A stretch of DNA of 64,000 nucleotides from contig JAJUFH010000005.1 in assembly GCA_029266035.1 (NCBI GenBank), positions 1 to 64,000 on the forward strand. The letters run 5' to 3'. How positions within the stretch are numbered: position 1 is the stretch's first letter; every line of letters begins with the position of its first letter. Of this stretch, positions 8,358 to 17,928 are shown one piece after another. A model generated the notes under the pieces. The model was not told the origin of the DNA and did no database searches. It worked only from the letters and a program-made list of their open reading frames with translations. The stretch comes from Sinomicrobium sp. GTDB lineage: Bacteria > Bacteroidota > Bacteroidia > Flavobacteriales > Flavobacteriaceae. Made by a program: the position numbers and the translations under genes.

Positions 8358-9494
8358 ATGAATGCGAATACACAGAAAATAGTCCACAGAATAGTCAATT
8401 TGGTAAAAGTTGAATACATATATCACTTCGTAACGGGAGAGGAGGAGAATCGTCTGGAATGGATTCTCGTGTTATATCCGGAAGGAACTCTGAACTTACA
8501 ACAAGACCAAAAGGAAGTTATTTCAAAGATTTTGGAGGATAGGAGCGGCTGTGTAATCCGGTTTTATTCTCTGCAGTATGCGCTGCGACAATTGCGAGAA
8601 GGCAATCTGTTTTTTCTAAGGGTATACGACGGGAGTAACCTAGTGTATAACCACACGGAAGACACCCCGGAAAGCCTTATGGACGATATTTCTCCCGAAG
8701 AAGCATTGCAATGTGCAGAAAGTCGTTTTAAACGGGATATTGACAGAGTTAAAGCCTTTAAAGCTGGAGCTGGATTTTATGCCGACAAGAAAGATTTTTC
8801 TCAAGCGCTATTTATGATACATCAAGCCATGGAATTAGGGCTCAGGCTTATCGAGATTATGTTAGTAGGTAAAGAAAGGGTTTGTCATAATATTCAAGAT
8901 CACCTAAAGTATATAAAGACATTTATTCCGGAACTCGACAGCCCGTTCTCCGACGGAGAAGACAGCTTGTTGCGCCTGCTGAATTCGGCATACAAAGGAG
9001 TGAGATACGACAATGATATAAAGGTTTCGGAAGCACAGATCACACTCTTAAATAAAAAGGCCAAAAAGCTAATACAAGATATTTCAAATTTGTTTGATCA
9101 ACACCTTCAATCTATACGATACAGATTTTCGGAAATACTGGAAACTTCGGACAACTTTTACAGTTCAAAGCAACTCAGGGAAACAAGGGAAAGAATCAAA
9201 GAGTTGTTGCAAAAGACGTTTTTTAAACACGACCAAAACTCATCTCAGGTGTATTACAAGGGTCATTTACCAATAAGCAGTCCTCAGGAAGTACTCGACG
9301 GAATATCCAGTCTTATAGCATTGTGTATTATGGCCCTTCACAATACAGATAATAGTGAGCCCTCCATGAATACACACCTCAAACGCGTGTTGGAAATGGC
9401 CGTGACACTTTTGCCGTATGAAGCGATGCAGTGTCTTGAAGAATTGGTGGGGAATGACAATATAGACAAGCACATCCCATCGATTTCTCCATGA
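8358..9494 (+). CDS. HEPN-domain protein of unknown role
   Basis: 378 aa if started at the ATG at 8358. An upstream in-frame TTG at 8334 is possible but adds only eight residues. The N-terminal 100 residues resemble a nucleotidyltransferase-like fold but lack a G-S-x-x-x-x-D active site. Residues about 125-215 form a HEPN-like helical domain (CAESRFKRDIDRVKAF, ALFMIHQAMELGLRLIEIM, then HNIQDHLKYI), followed by a helical C-terminal domain. The canonical HEPN RNase motif R-x4-H is not evident. Related flavobacterial proteins are annotated as HEPN proteins without known function. It has no toxin-antitoxin partner next to it. Confidence 0.65.
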   Translation: MNANTQKIVHRIVNLVKVEYIYHFVTGEEENRLEWILVLYPEGTLNLQQDQKEVISKILEDRSGCVIRFYSLQYALRQLREGNLFFLRVYDGSNLVYNHTEDTPESLMDDISPEEALQCAESRFKRDIDRVKAFKAGAGFYADKKDFSQALFMIHQAMELGLRLIEIMLVGKERVCHNIQDHLKYIKTFIPELDSPFSDGEDSLLRLLNSAYKGVRYDNDIKVSEAQITLLNKKAKKLIQDISNLFDQHLQSIRYRFSEILETSDNFYSSKQLRETRERIKELLQKTFFKHDQNSSQVYYKGHLPISSPQEVLDGISSLIALCIMALHNTDNSEPSMNTHLKRVLEMAVTLLPYEAMQCLEELVGNDNIDKHIPSISP

Positions 9495-9506
9495 GGCAAT
9501 TTCAAT

Positions 9507-9535
9507 AAAAAAACCAGGGCCAAATCGGCCCCGGT
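9507..9535 (-). terminator. Intrinsic terminator for the TPR gene
   Basis: Read on the minus strand, a GC-rich 9-bp stem (ACCGGGGCC with GGCCCTGGT, one mismatch; plus-strand arms 9513-9521 and 9527-9535) is followed by a T7 run (plus-strand A run 9507-9513). It separates the converging HEPN and TPR genes and may act in both directions. Confidence 0.75.
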
Positions 9536-9554
9536 ATTATAAATTTATGAGACA

Positions 9555-10922
9555 TTATAGGTTGGGTACCTTAACGCTACCCCCAATCCAACAGCTGAAG
9601 GTCAGTGTTTTTCCGGCCATTCCTGAACTAAATATATCTTGTTTACTGGGAGCACGACCTTCATAACTCGACACCGCCTGAGCCGCTTTAGTTTTTAGTG
9701 AAGGATCCACTTGCCCTGCTTTTCGAGCCATTTCGGCAGCTTTCCAGTACACTGCTCTTTTCTCAAAAGGAGTACTTCCACATTCGTTAGCACTACTGGC
9801 GTAGAGGTGGGCTATAATGAGATAAGGAGTACCGTTAGCCGGATTTACATCCAACGCTTGTTGCGCATAGTTTCGCGCTGTAGTCTTTTGTCCTCTGCTA
9901 CTTGCTTTAGAAGCAATACTGGCCAGTCTTTGAGCCTTTTTAACAGCATCAGTTTCCAAGTCGATAGATTGCTTAAAAAACTCCATAGCTTTGGTGTTAT
10001 CTCCCTGTTCTTCATACAGCGAACCCAAATAATATTTCGAATTTGCAGAAGGTTCTATCTTGTCGAGTGCTTCCACAAGTTTTACAAACAGAGGATCTCC
10101 GGCACATCCCTTTTCATCCATTTTTCCCGCAGCGCTTTTTAACCAATCGGGGTCGTTTTGTTTGGCATCAAAATTCTTTTGATACAAGGGGATAAGATTG
10201 TCGCAATCTGCTAAGTTACCCAGCTTGGTGTCGATACTGCTACTTATGGTTTCATAACTCGCTCCATTTTGTCGAGCGGCCGCAAGTATTTGCTTTTCTT
10301 TTGCAGAAAGTGTTCCCGCTTCTTCCTTGGATACATACTTTACAATGGTCTCTGCGAGTTCCTGATTTTCTTCAGAAATCTTGGCAGTAACCTGGTCGTA
10401 CACATCAAAAACTTCCTGAAGATCCTTTTTGCCTTTCTCTTGAAGGTCCACAAGAGTAGAGAAGTAGAGGTATAGTGCTTTCGGACTTTTAAAGGCAGAT
10501 TTATCCGATTTAAAAGCCTTGTCGAGAATACCGTATATCTCCTCTTCGCTACCCAATTGATTATCCTGCTTTAAAAGAGCCATATCTATAAGACTCCCTG
10601 TTTCAGTATATCGATCTGGGAAGTTTTTTGGAGCGGTCTCATAAAGTCCGCTCAACATTTTGATGTACTGATCCTTGTTGGCTACATCGCTTTTAATCTT
10701 GTGCTTTAAAATCTGTTCGCCGTAATGATAAGTGGCCCAGTGTAGGGTAGGGCAATTTTCATACACCATTTTCCATGCATCATAGGCCGAATCGTAATCT
10801 TTCTTTTTCGCATGCTCAGCAAAAATGGATAGGTTTTGAGTACACTCAGCATTCTGAGCCTGTCCGAAGGCAAAAACAACAGCGCCTAAAACACTTGCTA
10901 AAACAGAAATTTTCCTTTTCAT
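9555..10922 (-). CDS. Exported tetratricopeptide-repeat protein
   Basis: A 455 aa protein with a Sec signal peptide (MKRKISVLASVLGAVVFAFG, cleaved before QAQ) and helical TPR-like repeats through the body. The clearest repeat is near residues 290-325 (a SKYYLGSLYEEQGDNTKAM unit), followed by another around 350 (YAQQALDVNPANGTPYLI). The first part has an ENCPTLHWATYHYG segment. This layout is typical of Bacteroidota periplasmic TPR proteins that act as assembly scaffolds, but the partner is unknown. It is divergent from the M19 dipeptidase across a 324-bp AT-rich gap and ends at its own terminator. Confidence 0.8.
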   Translation of the reverse strand: MKRKISVLASVLGAVVFAFGQAQNAECTQNLSIFAEHAKKKDYDSAYDAWKMVYENCPTLHWATYHYGEQILKHKIKSDVANKDQYIKMLSGLYETAPKNFPDRYTETGSLIDMALLKQDNQLGSEEEIYGILDKAFKSDKSAFKSPKALYLYFSTLVDLQEKGKKDLQEVFDVYDQVTAKISEENQELAETIVKYVSKEEAGTLSAKEKQILAAARQNGASYETISSSIDTKLGNLADCDNLIPLYQKNFDAKQNDPDWLKSAAGKMDEKGCAGDPLFVKLVEALDKIEPSANSKYYLGSLYEEQGDNTKAMEFFKQSIDLETDAVKKAQRLASIASKASSRGQKTTARNYAQQALDVNPANGTPYLIIAHLYASSANECGSTPFEKRAVYWKAAEMARKAGQVDPSLKTKAAQAVSSYEGRAPSKQDIFSSGMAGKTLTFSCWIGGSVKVPNL

Positions 10923-11246
10923 GATCTACTTTATAATTGTGAATTGATAAACGTATAAGTGTAATAATAGCAAACTTAAAAAAACATACCTAATTACATC
11001 CCTCTCAGAGAGAAATTTGACGTTGCAAAATACGAAATGTATAATTTTATCGCTATAATTAGTGTAAATAATTTAAAAAATTGTGTTATTTAATTCTAAA
11101 AAATAAGATAAGTTGTATAATTACATAAGTTAAATAAAAAGATAATTTACGGTTTGTAATGAAAAAATTTTACTGTATATTCATTTTTTTAAACTAATAG
11201 AGGCTTTTTTATGAGTCTTTTGCCACAAAACTTAATTATTAATTCA
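10923..11246. other. AT-rich divergent promoter region
   Basis: This 324-base gap between the minus-strand TPR gene and the plus-strand dipeptidase is very AT-rich and has no supported gene. For the plus strand there is a weak Bacteroidota promoter match: TTG at 11154-11156, a 19-base spacer, then TATATTCA at 11176-11183 (6 of 8 against TAnnTTTG). No repeat or strong hairpin was seen. Confidence 0.4.
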
Positions 11247-12554
11247 ATGAGAAAACACTTTCCACTTTATTTGGTGCTTCCAGTGCTATTTGCCTGTAAC
11301 AACCAACCAAAACAACAAAAAAAGGATGACGACACTAAAAATGATACTGTACAACGTGCCCATGTAATTCACGACAAGGTACTTACAATGGATACACACG
11401 TTGATTTTGACCCAAAAAATTTTACCGATAGTATCAATTACACCCAAGATTTAAATACTCAGGTTAACTTGCCAAAAATAGAATCTGGTGGTTTGGATTT
11501 AATTTGGTTTAGCGTGTATACCGGACAGGGGAGTCTAGATCAGGAAGGATATGATAAAGCATACAAAAACGCTATTGACAAGTTTAATGCAGTGCATTGG
11601 TTTACCGAGGAATTTGCTCCGGATAAAATGGGACTTGCTCTGACTTCTGAAGAGGCGCGAAAAATAGCTGCGGAAGGAAAAAAAGTAGCTATGCTCGGGG
11701 TAGAAAATGCTTATCCCATTGGGACTGATATCAGCCGTGTAAAAGAGTTTTGGGAACGAGGAGCGAGGTATATGTCACTGGCTCACAACGGTCACAGTCA
11801 GTTGAGCGATTCCAACACGGGAGAAGCCGATAGTACATGGCTGCACAACGGACTGAGCGATCTTGGAAAACAAGTTGTCGCTGAGATGAATAAATACGGC
11901 ATTATGATCGATATATCGCATCCGTCTAAAAAAGCTATGCGGGATATGTTGGATATCACAACAGCCCCTATAATCGCTTCACATTCCGGAGCCCGCGCAC
12001 TCTGTGACCACAGTCGTAATTTGGACGACGAACAACTGGAGTGGATCAAAGAAAATGGAGGAGTGGTTCAAACTGTTGCATTTGCCGGATACGTAAATCT
12101 CGAGAAGAGCAAAAAGATGAGAGATGCGATAAACAAAGCCTATGACGAAGGCGCTAAAGCCAACGGATTTGAGATTTTAAGAGGAGCTAAACTACGCGCT
12201 TTATCAGAAGCCGACCGAGCTGACTACGATGCTAAATACGAAGCGTTGAAAGTGGAACTCAAACCGACCATTGATTCGCTATACACAAACGGTGATCCGG
12301 TTACAGTGGCCGATTTTGTAGACCACATAGATTATATGGTGAATAAAATCGGAATTGACCACGTAGGGATTTCTTCCGATTTTGACGGTGGCGGTGGTAT
12401 ATACGGCTGGAATGACGCCTCAGAAACATTTAATGTCACTCTGGAATTGGTTAAAAGAGGTTATACCGAAGAGCAAATTGCAAAACTTTGGGGAGGCAAT
12501 CTCTTTAGAGTATTGGATGAGGTTCAAGCAGCAGCTACTTATAATAAAGAATAA
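11247..12554 (+). CDS. Membrane dipeptidase lipoprotein (peptidase family M19)
   Basis: A zinc-dependent dipeptidase of the renal dipeptidase family, 435 aa. I choose the ATG at 11247 because it places a lipoprotein signal, MRKHFPLYLVLPVLFAC, at the N-terminus (Cys17); a longer frame starts at 11211. Metal ligands are visible: H51 and D53 (THVDF), the bridging E153 (GVENAYP), H225 (DISHPS) and H246 (ASHSGAR). The late DHVGISSDFDGGGG segment is also typical. It should cleave dipeptides in the periplasm or at the cell surface, helping peptide scavenging. It is a single-gene unit with a terminator behind it. Confidence 0.92.
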   Translation: MRKHFPLYLVLPVLFACNNQPKQQKKDDDTKNDTVQRAHVIHDKVLTMDTHVDFDPKNFTDSINYTQDLNTQVNLPKIESGGLDLIWFSVYTGQGSLDQEGYDKAYKNAIDKFNAVHWFTEEFAPDKMGLALTSEEARKIAAEGKKVAMLGVENAYPIGTDISRVKEFWERGARYMSLAHNGHSQLSDSNTGEADSTWLHNGLSDLGKQVVAEMNKYGIMIDISHPSKKAMRDMLDITTAPIIASHSGARALCDHSRNLDDEQLEWIKENGGVVQTVAFAGYVNLEKSKKMRDAINKAYDEGAKANGFEILRGAKLRALSEADRADYDAKYEALKVELKPTIDSLYTNGDPVTVADFVDHIDYMVNKIGIDHVGISSDFDGGGGIYGWNDASETFNVTLELVKRGYTEEQIAKLWGGNLFRVLDEVQAAATYNKE

Positions 12555-12575
12555 GTAAGCGGTATAATAAAGTCT

Positions 12576-12625
12576 AAACCGTTTGAAATAAACTCGCTAA
12601 ATGATTTTATTTTAAACGGTTTTTT
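12576..12625 (+). terminator. Intrinsic terminator after the M19 dipeptidase
   Basis: A perfect 17-bp stem (arms 12576-12592 and 12606-12622, outer part AAACCGTTT with AAACGGTTT) encloses a 13-nt loop and is followed by a T run to 12625. It lies 21 bp after the stop codon. Confidence 0.85.
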
Positions 12626-12802
12626 ATTTGACCAAGTTTTGAGAAGTTAATACTCATATTAAATTAACCGTGCTTGGCGACAGTCTATTAAATATTTATC
12701 TATAACAATATCTATACAATGGGGAAGTATTTTACAAAATACTATTTTACATAATATATATTATAATACAATTTGAAAATTGATAATTCCAGATATAGTA
12801 TT

Positions 12803-13447
12803 TTATTTTTCTCTTTTTCTCACCTCAATCTCTATAAATGCCGGCAAATAGTTTGGAGTACATCCTTTTGCAACTTTTTCATCCTTGTACAAGGCGGAAT
12901 CTAGGCCGATTTTTATACAACGGTCGCGGTAATTTTTATCGTATACCCCAATCCAACCCGCGGTGAAATTCATAGCCCATTGAACTTCTGGTTCTTCCGT
13001 AGCCATATTGTTTTCTATAGCTGAAAGCAAGTATGCTGTATTTTCCGGAGGGGTTTGTCCGGTCCATCTCAACCTGGCTTGATAATACCAATAAATGCGC
13101 CTTTGCAGCGGAGAAGAACTGTTTTCCCAGCTTTCAATAAGTGCTATGGTCTCTTTACTCTTGGTAAGCTGATTAGCCATTAGCCAATCCATCAGATAAT
13201 TGCGTTCGTCAAAGTTGTGATTTTGCATATCCCCGACCAGATTGTCGACGACATCTTGTGAGAGCTGTTTTTTATCCATTACAAGAATGGCAAACAATCT
13301 GGGTAAATACTCGCCTGTAGCCCACAATTCCAAAGCTAATTGATGATTGTTTCCAGTCTCCTTAGCAAGCTTTCTCAAGGTTCCAAGTTTGGTAGATTCA
13401 GCGCTTATCTGTGAGTAAATATCTCGAGCTTTCTGGGTTAGTTTCAT
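12803..13447 (-). CDS. DNA alkylation repair protein, AlkD-like HEAT-repeat
   Basis: A 214 aa all-helical protein. The pattern (LRKLAKETGNNHQLALELWATGEYLPRLFAILV, then DERNYLMDWLMANQL and LQRRIYWYYQARLRWTGQ) matches the DNA alkylation repair/AlkD-like HEAT family that flips or excises 3- and 7-alkylpurines. The later WAMNFTAGWIGVYD segment is also family-typical. By-eye alignment does not allow certainty that the catalytic Asp and aromatic residues of AlkD are retained, so it could be a non-catalytic relative. It lies 23 bp downstream of the CNNM gene on the same strand. Confidence 0.8.
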   Translation of the reverse strand: MKLTQKARDIYSQISAESTKLGTLRKLAKETGNNHQLALELWATGEYLPRLFAILVMDKKQLSQDVVDNLVGDMQNHNFDERNYLMDWLMANQLTKSKETIALIESWENSSSPLQRRIYWYYQARLRWTGQTPPENTAYLLSAIENNMATEEPEVQWAMNFTAGWIGVYDKNYRDRCIKIGLDSALYKDEKVAKGCTPNYLPAFIEIEVRKREK

Positions 13448-13470
13448 AGCAATTACTTTTGTTATACAAT

Positions 13471-14757
13471 TTAAGTAGCGGTTCCGTTTCTAGTAACCAA
13501 TATTTTGTCTATTTTCTGTCCGTCTTTGTCGATCACCTCCAAAATGTAGTCTTCTACAAACACCCGGTCTCCAACATTGGGGATTTCATTTGATTCGAAT
13601 ATGACCAGTCCGGCTACGGTGGTAAATTTGTTGTATTGCTCGTCGGTCAAGTCGATTTCGAAGTATTTGGTAAACTCGTGTATGGCGTATTTGCCGTCAA
13701 CCAGCCAACTGTTTTCATCCCGTTGTGTTATCTGATATTCTTCTTGGTCTACCTCTGTGGCTTCGCCAATTAAAGCATCCAATATATCGTCCATAGTGAC
13801 CATTCCCTGTACCGTTCCGTATTCGTCAACTACGATTCCGTAGTGTATTTTTTCCTCCTTAAACACTTCTAGAACTTTATAAGCGCTTGTACTCTCGTTG
13901 AAATACATAGGGGTAACAAGGTGATCTTTTAAATGGAACTCCCCTTCGGTATCGGATGTAAACAAATCCTTTATCAGTACAATTCCTATAATATCGTCTA
14001 TACTATCTGAAGTAGAAACAGGATATGCGGAATGTTTTTCTTCGTTGATCTTGGTCTTAATCGCTTCATAGCTATCGCCTACATTAAAATAGACAATATC
14101 GCTCCTATGTGTAAACAGCGAGTTTACCCTCCTGTCTCCAAATTCAAAAACCCGATTTACAATATTCTGCTCTATATCTTCAATCTCGCCACTTTCTGCG
14201 CTTTCTTTTACAATAGATTTTATCTCTTCTTCAGACACCGCATTTTCTACATTGCTTTTTATCCCTAACAACCGCTGTAAAAAATTATTCGAAACTGTGA
14301 GCAACCAAACAAAAGGCGAAGTCAGTATAGACAGCCATCTCATAGGTTTGGCGACTATGGTAATAATCGGTTCCGGAAATGTCATTCCTATTCTCTTGGG
14401 TAAAAGCTCGCCCAGTACAATGGAAAAATAAGTGATGGCTACTACGATTACAACGGTGGCTATCTGCTGTGAATACGGCTGTAAAACTTTAATATTGTTT
14501 AGAATATCAACTACATCATTCGTCAAGTTTTCGCCGCTGTAAACACCCAATAAAATTCCGATAAGCGTTATTCCTATTTGGACAGTAGATAAAAATTTGG
14601 TGGGGTGTTCGTATAGATCTAATGCGATTTTGGCTCCTTCACTGCCTTTTCTTTTAGCGTTTTCGAGCTTGAATTTTCTAGAAGACACCAATGCCAGTTC
14701 CGACATAGCAAAAATACCGTTCAGTACGATGAGTGCCAAGATGATGATTAATTCCAT
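13471..14757 (-). CDS. CNNM/CorC-family membrane protein (hemolysin C-like)
   Basis: A 428 aa inner-membrane protein. Residues 1-150 are the DUF21/CNNM transmembrane domain, starting IIILALIVLNGIFAMSELALVSS and containing VQIGITLIGILLGVYSGE and the IVLGELLPKRIGMTFPE motif. A pair of CBS domains follows (about 205-330, with GIVVDEYGTVQGMVTMDDIL), and a CorC_HlyC domain ends the protein (about 345-425). Family members take part in magnesium or cobalt homeostasis; the old name hemolysin is misleading. A small downstream AlkD-like gene shares the strand. Confidence 0.9.
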   Translation of the reverse strand: MELIIILALIVLNGIFAMSELALVSSRKFKLENAKRKGSEGAKIALDLYEHPTKFLSTVQIGITLIGILLGVYSGENLTNDVVDILNNIKVLQPYSQQIATVVIVVAITYFSIVLGELLPKRIGMTFPEPIITIVAKPMRWLSILTSPFVWLLTVSNNFLQRLLGIKSNVENAVSEEEIKSIVKESAESGEIEDIEQNIVNRVFEFGDRRVNSLFTHRSDIVYFNVGDSYEAIKTKINEEKHSAYPVSTSDSIDDIIGIVLIKDLFTSDTEGEFHLKDHLVTPMYFNESTSAYKVLEVFKEEKIHYGIVVDEYGTVQGMVTMDDILDALIGEATEVDQEEYQITQRDENSWLVDGKYAIHEFTKYFEIDLTDEQYNKFTTVAGLVIFESNEIPNVGDRVFVEDYILEVIDKDGQKIDKILVTRNGTAT

Positions 14758-14815
14758 TGAAGTTTAATAATGTTGTGCTTTTATAACAGCTTATATACAA
14801 ATATAAACAATTCGC

Positions 14816-14878
14816 CAATCTCATTCCCCATTAACTTAGTAACTCATTAACCTATTACCCCATTAACCCACAAACCAC
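14816..14878. repeat. Low-complexity ATTAACCC-type intergenic island
   Basis: This stretch is built of short variants of CATTAACCCATTACCC and ends ACAAACCACAAA. The same word set, on either strand, recurs at 25650-25755 and 30866-30975. It carries no open frame and lies between the CNNM gene start and the gapN terminator. Confidence 0.6.
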
Positions 14879-14923
14879 AAAAAAGCCCCATCGTATCGGC
14901 ATAGCCTACAACGATGAAGCCTT
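14879..14923 (-). terminator. Intrinsic terminator after gapN-like gene
   Basis: On the minus strand, AAGGCTTCATCGT pairs with ACGATGGGGCTTTT (plus-strand arms 14911-14923 and 14881-14894, with G-U wobbles) around a 16-nt loop. A T6 run follows (plus-strand A run 14879-14884). It ends the ilv-ilvA-gapN block. Confidence 0.75.
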
Positions 14924-14965
14924 ATCAAACGGTGACGGTGGATATATAAATTTTTCTCTAATATC

Positions 14966-16555
14966 CTACAAAATATAATCTGTATTGACAAAGTTGGAAG
15001 CCTTGCTGTCTAACAACTCTTCGAGTATTTGTCTGTTGTAATCGTTGTCTTTAGACGCTACAAAAGTTCGGATAGAAAACGAACGCAGGGCATCGTGAAC
15101 ACTGAGGGTTCCCACGGCAGAATCCTTTCTTCCCGTAAACGGATAAACGTCAGGACCTCTTTGGCAAGAACTGTTGAGATTTACTCTGCACACCAAATTT
15201 ACCAGGGTATCGATGAGCGGAGCCAGGGTTTTGATGTTTTTTCCAAACAGACTCACCTGTTGCCCATAATTAGAATCGGCCATATCGTCTAGAGGCTCTC
15301 GTATGCTTTTAAAGGGAAGTATGGGAATCACGGGACCGAATTGTTCTTCACTGTACACGCGAGCCTCTTTACTTACGGGATAAAGTACAGCGGGAAAGAT
15401 ATAATTTTCAGATACTTCTCCTCCCCTTTTGTTGATCACCTTTGCTCCTTTGTCTACCGCATCATCTATCAGTTGTCGTATATAGCCCGGTTTTTCGGGT
15501 TCAGGAAGTGGAGTAAGCATCACTCCGGGCTCCCAAGGGTTGCCGAACTTAAGGCTATCAACTCTCTCTGAAAACCTCTTGTTGAACTCATCTACAATGT
15601 CTTCGTGTACATAGAGCACTTTGAGTGCTGTACAACGCTGTCCGTTAAAAGACAAGGTTCCTGAAATACACTCGTCTATGGCCAGGTCGAGATCGGCATC
15701 GGGCAATACAATGGCCGGGTTCTTAGCTTCCAGTCCCATAACCAATCTCAATCTGTTCTTATTAGGGTGTTGGTCTTGTAGTGCAATGGCCGATTTGCTA
15801 TTGCCAATCAGTGCCAATACATCAACGCGACCGGTAGCCATAATCGGGGCTGCCACTACCCTTCCTCTACCGAAAATCACATTTACCGCTCCTTCCGGAA
15901 AGCTGTTTCTAAAGGCTTCCAGCAGCGGAGTAAGCAACAAAACCCCGTGCTTTGCCGGTTTAAAGATTACGGTATTTCCCATGATGAGTGCGGGAATAAG
16001 CAGTGCAAAGGTTTCGTTTAGCGGGTAGTTGTACGGCCCCATACAGAGCACCACTCCTAGCGGTCCTCGGCGGATATGGGCATATACCCCGTCTTGCTTT
16101 GCAAATCGAGCGCTATCTCTATCGAGCTGTTTGTAATCTTCTATAGTGTCGTAGATATAGGCTACAGTTCTGTCGAATTCCTTTTCAGAATCGGGCAGAC
16201 TTTTTCCTATTTCCCACATCAAGAGTTTGACTACCTCTTCTCTTTTGGTTTTCATTTGAGTCACAAACTTCTCCATACAAGTAATGCGATCCTCTACTCT
16301 CATGGTAGGCCATAAGCCCTGTCCTTGATCGTAAGCATTACAGGCTGCATCTAGAGCTTCCAAGGCCGAATCTCCATCCATATCGGGTACTGATCCGAGT
16401 AAGGTAGGACCGTACTCTCCTTGGTCATTTTGGGTTCTAATCGTAGAATACACCTTGGTAAACGGACCTTCCCACTTCCGGAGAATTCCCTTAGAGAGAT
16501 AACTTTGCTGATGTAATAACTCTTTGATTCTGAAGGCTTCTTCTACATTTTTCAT
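14966..16555 (-). CDS. gapN: NADP-dependent glyceraldehyde-3-phosphate dehydrogenase (GapN type, ALDH superfamily)
   Basis: A 529 aa cytosolic aldehyde dehydrogenase. It shows the GapN-type variants: [10 protein letters not shown] with N176, KPAKHGVLL at the cofactor site (199-207), GLEAKNP at 274-280 in place of the usual ELGG (general base E276) and NGQRCTALK with nucleophile C308. GapN oxidises glyceraldehyde-3-phosphate directly to 3-phosphoglycerate while making NADPH. It lies 57 bp after ilvA on the same strand, so it may supply NADPH to IlvC, which uses NADPH; that link is inference. A terminator follows. A related non-phosphorylating ALDH with another substrate remains possible. Confidence 0.85.
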   Translation of the reverse strand: MKNVEEAFRIKELLHQQSYLSKGILRKWEGPFTKVYSTIRTQNDQGEYGPTLLGSVPDMDGDSALEALDAACNAYDQGQGLWPTMRVEDRITCMEKFVTQMKTKREEVVKLLMWEIGKSLPDSEKEFDRTVAYIYDTIEDYKQLDRDSARFAKQDGVYAHIRRGPLGVVLCMGPYNYPLNETFALLIPALIMGNTVIFKPAKHGVLLLTPLLEAFRNSFPEGAVNVIFGRGRVVAAPIMATGRVDVLALIGNSKSAIALQDQHPNKNRLRLVMGLEAKNPAIVLPDADLDLAIDECISGTLSFNGQRCTALKVLYVHEDIVDEFNKRFSERVDSLKFGNPWEPGVMLTPLPEPEKPGYIRQLIDDAVDKGAKVINKRGGEVSENYIFPAVLYPVSKEARVYSEEQFGPVIPILPFKSIREPLDDMADSNYGQQVSLFGKNIKTLAPLIDTLVNLVCRVNLNSSCQRGPDVYPFTGRKDSAVGTLSVHDALRSFSIRTFVASKDNDYNRQILEELLDSKASNFVNTDYIL

Positions 16556-16612
16556 GGCTTTAGATATTTGTGGTTAGCAGTCTGTTTAAACCTGATTACA
16601 AACACCTCTAAT

Positions 16613-17875
16613 TTACACTAAAAACTGAAACAAATCTGGTTTGTTATTCAGGTAATCCCCGTAAAAATGGTGTTTTTTCATACGCTCAATAAGCGGGGCC
16701 AAATCGGCCTCACTTTTGAGTTCAATACCCACCACTGCAGGAGCGTTTTCCCTGCTGTGTTTTTTGGTGTATTGAAAATGGGTAATGTCATCGCTAGGAC
16801 CGAGTATATCCGCTACAAATTCTTTAAGTGCTCCCGCCCGTTGTGGGAAGCGCACAATAAAATAGTGTTTCAAATTGGCGTATAGCAATGCTCTTTCCTT
16901 GATTTCAGGGGTTCGGGTAATATCGTTATTGCTTCCGCTTATCACGCAAACTGCAGTTTTACCTTTTATTTTATCCCGGTAAAAATCTAGTGCAGAAATG
17001 GTAAGCGCACCGGCCGGTTCAACGACTATAGCATCTTTGTTGTAGAGGTCGAGTATGGTTTGACAAACTTTTCCCTCGGGTACAGTGATGACCTCGTGAA
17101 GCAATTGTTTACATATTTCAAAGGTTTTGTCCCCTACCCTTTTTACAGCAGCTCCGTCTACAAATTTTTCTATATGCTCCAGCTCGGTATTTTGGTTATT
17201 GGCAATAGACTTACTCATTGAAGGAGCCCCTTCGGGCTCTACTCCTATAATCTTGGTGTTTGGAGAAAGGGCGTTGAACACTGTAGACAAGCCAGAAGCC
17301 AGTCCGCCTCCACCAACGGGAACAAACACATAATCGATAGGAGTATCTGTTTGCTGCAGTATTTCCAGCCCCACTGTACCCTGTCCTTCTATCACTTTTT
17401 CGTCGTCGAAGGGGTGTACAAAAGATTTGCCCAATCTCTTGCACTCTGCCAGAGCTGCCTTATTAGAATCGTCAAAAGTATCTCCCTCCAATACGATATC
17501 TATATAGTCTCCGCCAAACATTTTCACCTGACCTATTTTTTGTTTAGGGGTAGGAACGGGCATATAGATGGTTCCTTTTATTCCCAATTTATTGCACGAC
17601 ATCGCTACTCCCTGCGCGTGATTTCCCGCGCTGGCACAGACAATACCACGAGCTTTTTCGTCTTCAGAAAGCGATCGGATTTTATTGTATGCTCCTCTGA
17701 TTTTGTATGACCTAACCACTTGCAGGTCTTCTCGTTTCAGAAAAATATTTGCATCAAATGCACTTGAATAGGTGATGCTATAAGAAAGTGGTGTACGCTC
17801 TGCTACTCCTTCTAAGGTCGCTGCTGCTTCTTTTACCTGTTCTAATGCAGGTATATATTTTGTAGTCACATCCAT
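16613..17875 (-). CDS. ilvA: Threonine ammonia-lyase (threonine dehydratase)
   Basis: A PLP enzyme that deaminates threonine to 2-oxobutyrate, the first step to isoleucine. The PLP lysine is K58 in RSYKIRGAYNKI, the phosphate cup is VGGGGLASG near residue 190, and VISGSNND lies near 315. The C-terminal 85 residues (HYFIVRFPQRAGALKEFV onward) form one ACT-like regulatory domain, so it is the 420 aa single-regulatory-domain type and not the two-domain 514 aa E. coli form. It follows the ilvC/methyltransferase genes and probably responds to isoleucine. Confidence 0.95.
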   Translation of the reverse strand: MDVTTKYIPALEQVKEAAATLEGVAERTPLSYSITYSSAFDANIFLKREDLQVVRSYKIRGAYNKIRSLSEDEKARGIVCASAGNHAQGVAMSCNKLGIKGTIYMPVPTPKQKIGQVKMFGGDYIDIVLEGDTFDDSNKAALAECKRLGKSFVHPFDDEKVIEGQGTVGLEILQQTDTPIDYVFVPVGGGGLASGLSTVFNALSPNTKIIGVEPEGAPSMSKSIANNQNTELEHIEKFVDGAAVKRVGDKTFEICKQLLHEVITVPEGKVCQTILDLYNKDAIVVEPAGALTISALDFYRDKIKGKTAVCVISGSNNDITRTPEIKERALLYANLKHYFIVRFPQRAGALKEFVADILGPSDDITHFQYTKKHSRENAPAVVGIELKSEADLAPLIERMKKHHFYGDYLNNKPDLFQFLV

Positions 17876-17928
17876 AAGTCTTTTCTGTTTTCGGCTTGTT
17901 GTTTATAAAATGAGGTATTTCTCCTTCG

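Noticed and set aside
12727-12744. AGTATTTT-AC-AAAATACT palindrome
   Set aside because: It lies in a very AT-rich gap between converging genes, where such palindromes arise readily by chance, and no operator function is suggested.
14881-14940. Possible riboswitch in front of the CNNM gene
   Set aside because: It is at the 3' end of the gapN-like gene on the minus strand, and the stem with T run fits an intrinsic terminator; no conserved aptamer core was recognised.
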